From assembly GCA_018668475.1 (NCBI GenBank), contig JABJCZ010000072.1, positions 1 to 5,342 on the forward strand: DNA of 5,342 nt, written 5' to 3'. Within the stretch, counting starts at the first letter, position 1; every line of letters begins with the position of its first letter. Under the pieces are notes generated by a model. The model was given only the letters and a program-made list of their open reading frames with translations. It was not told the DNA's origin and did no database searches. The DNA comes from Alphaproteobacteria bacterium. GTDB lineage: Bacteria; Pseudomonadota; Alphaproteobacteria; UBA828. Below are positions 5,199 through 5,342 of this stretch, in pieces. The position numbers and the translations under genes were made by a program.

Positions 5199-5342
5199 CT
5201 AGGCCGATGCGCGGCGAATCAAAAACGTAAAAACGTCACCATCCTGACTTTGCGTTACCAGCTCGTGACCGGTCTGCCCACAAAACACGCCTATATCCAT
5301 TATCGAGGCCGGGTCGGTTGCCAATACCTCTAGCGTTCCGCC
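5199..5342 (-). CDS. tusA: TusA-family sulfur carrier / sulfurtransferase, C-terminal part
   Basis: The last 47 codons of a minus-strand gene whose 5' part lies beyond the window; the stop is TAG at 5199-5201. The fragment reads GGTLEVLATDP, then ASIMDIGVFCGQTGHELV, then DGDVFTFLIRRASA. This is the C-terminal half of the TusA (SirA/YhhP) fold: the strand with L-E-V-L-A-T-D-P, the D-I-x-x-F-C helix start, the G-H-E-L turn and the final strand F-x-F-L-I-R-R. TusA proteins are cytosolic, about 75-80 residues long, and hand persulfide sulfur on for tRNA thiolation, molybdenum cofactor synthesis or sulfur oxidation. The catalytic Cys of the N-terminal CPxP motif is outside the window, so activity cannot be judged, and the symbol is used at family level because paralogues exist. 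A 128-bp gap with its own candidate promoter separates it from the two-TM gene. Confidence 0.85.
   Translation of the reverse strand, partial: GGTLEVLATDPASIMDIGVFCGQTGHELVTQSQDGDVFTFLIRRASA

Overview
This is a GC-rich, gene-dense bacterial window with short intergenic gaps, frequent GTG starts and proteins of proteobacterial type. The best guess is an alphaproteobacterium, possibly marine or environmental. That is inferred from family resemblance and base composition, because there is no rRNA or other phylogenetic marker here. No tRNA, rRNA, CRISPR array, insertion sequence or phage gene was seen.

Plus strand, 1-1961: three genes run in the same direction with 15-16 nt gaps and look like one transcription unit. 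They are the 3' end of an NmrA-like NAD(P)-binding (SDR superfamily) protein (2-343), a PKHD-type Fe(II)/2-oxoglutarate dioxygenase of the YbiX/PiuC family (GTG start, 360-1034), and a cofactor-independent allantoinase PuuE (1050-1961), which opens the hydantoin ring of allantoin in purine catabolism. No other uricolytic gene is in the window, so the grouping of the allantoinase with a dioxygenase and a reductase-like protein is the main contextual oddity on this strand.

The plus-strand unit converges on a minus-strand unit at 1962-1984, with only 23 nt between stop codons and an imperfect stem spanning both ends.

Minus strand, 5342 down to 1985: in transcription order these are the C-terminal part of a TusA-family sulfur carrier (5199-5342, cut by the window edge), a 128-bp intergenic region with a candidate promoter and a perfect 7-7-7 inverted repeat, a 69-residue protein with two membrane segments (4861-5070), a small predicted lipoprotein with four cysteines besides the lipobox cysteine (4427-4849, start uncertain), a 108-bp spacer with a long imperfect hairpin, and a 777-residue penicillin-acylase-family (S45) N-terminal nucleophile hydrolase with a lipoprotein-like signal (1985-4318, GTG start). 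The last three genes are all predicted to be envelope proteins.

Nothing here proves a new system. The least explained part is the minus-strand set of the two-TM protein, the cysteine-containing lipoprotein and the lipoprotein acylase, with its structured spacer and its operator-like repeat. All open reading frames described are intact within the window; no frameshifts or pseudogenes were seen.
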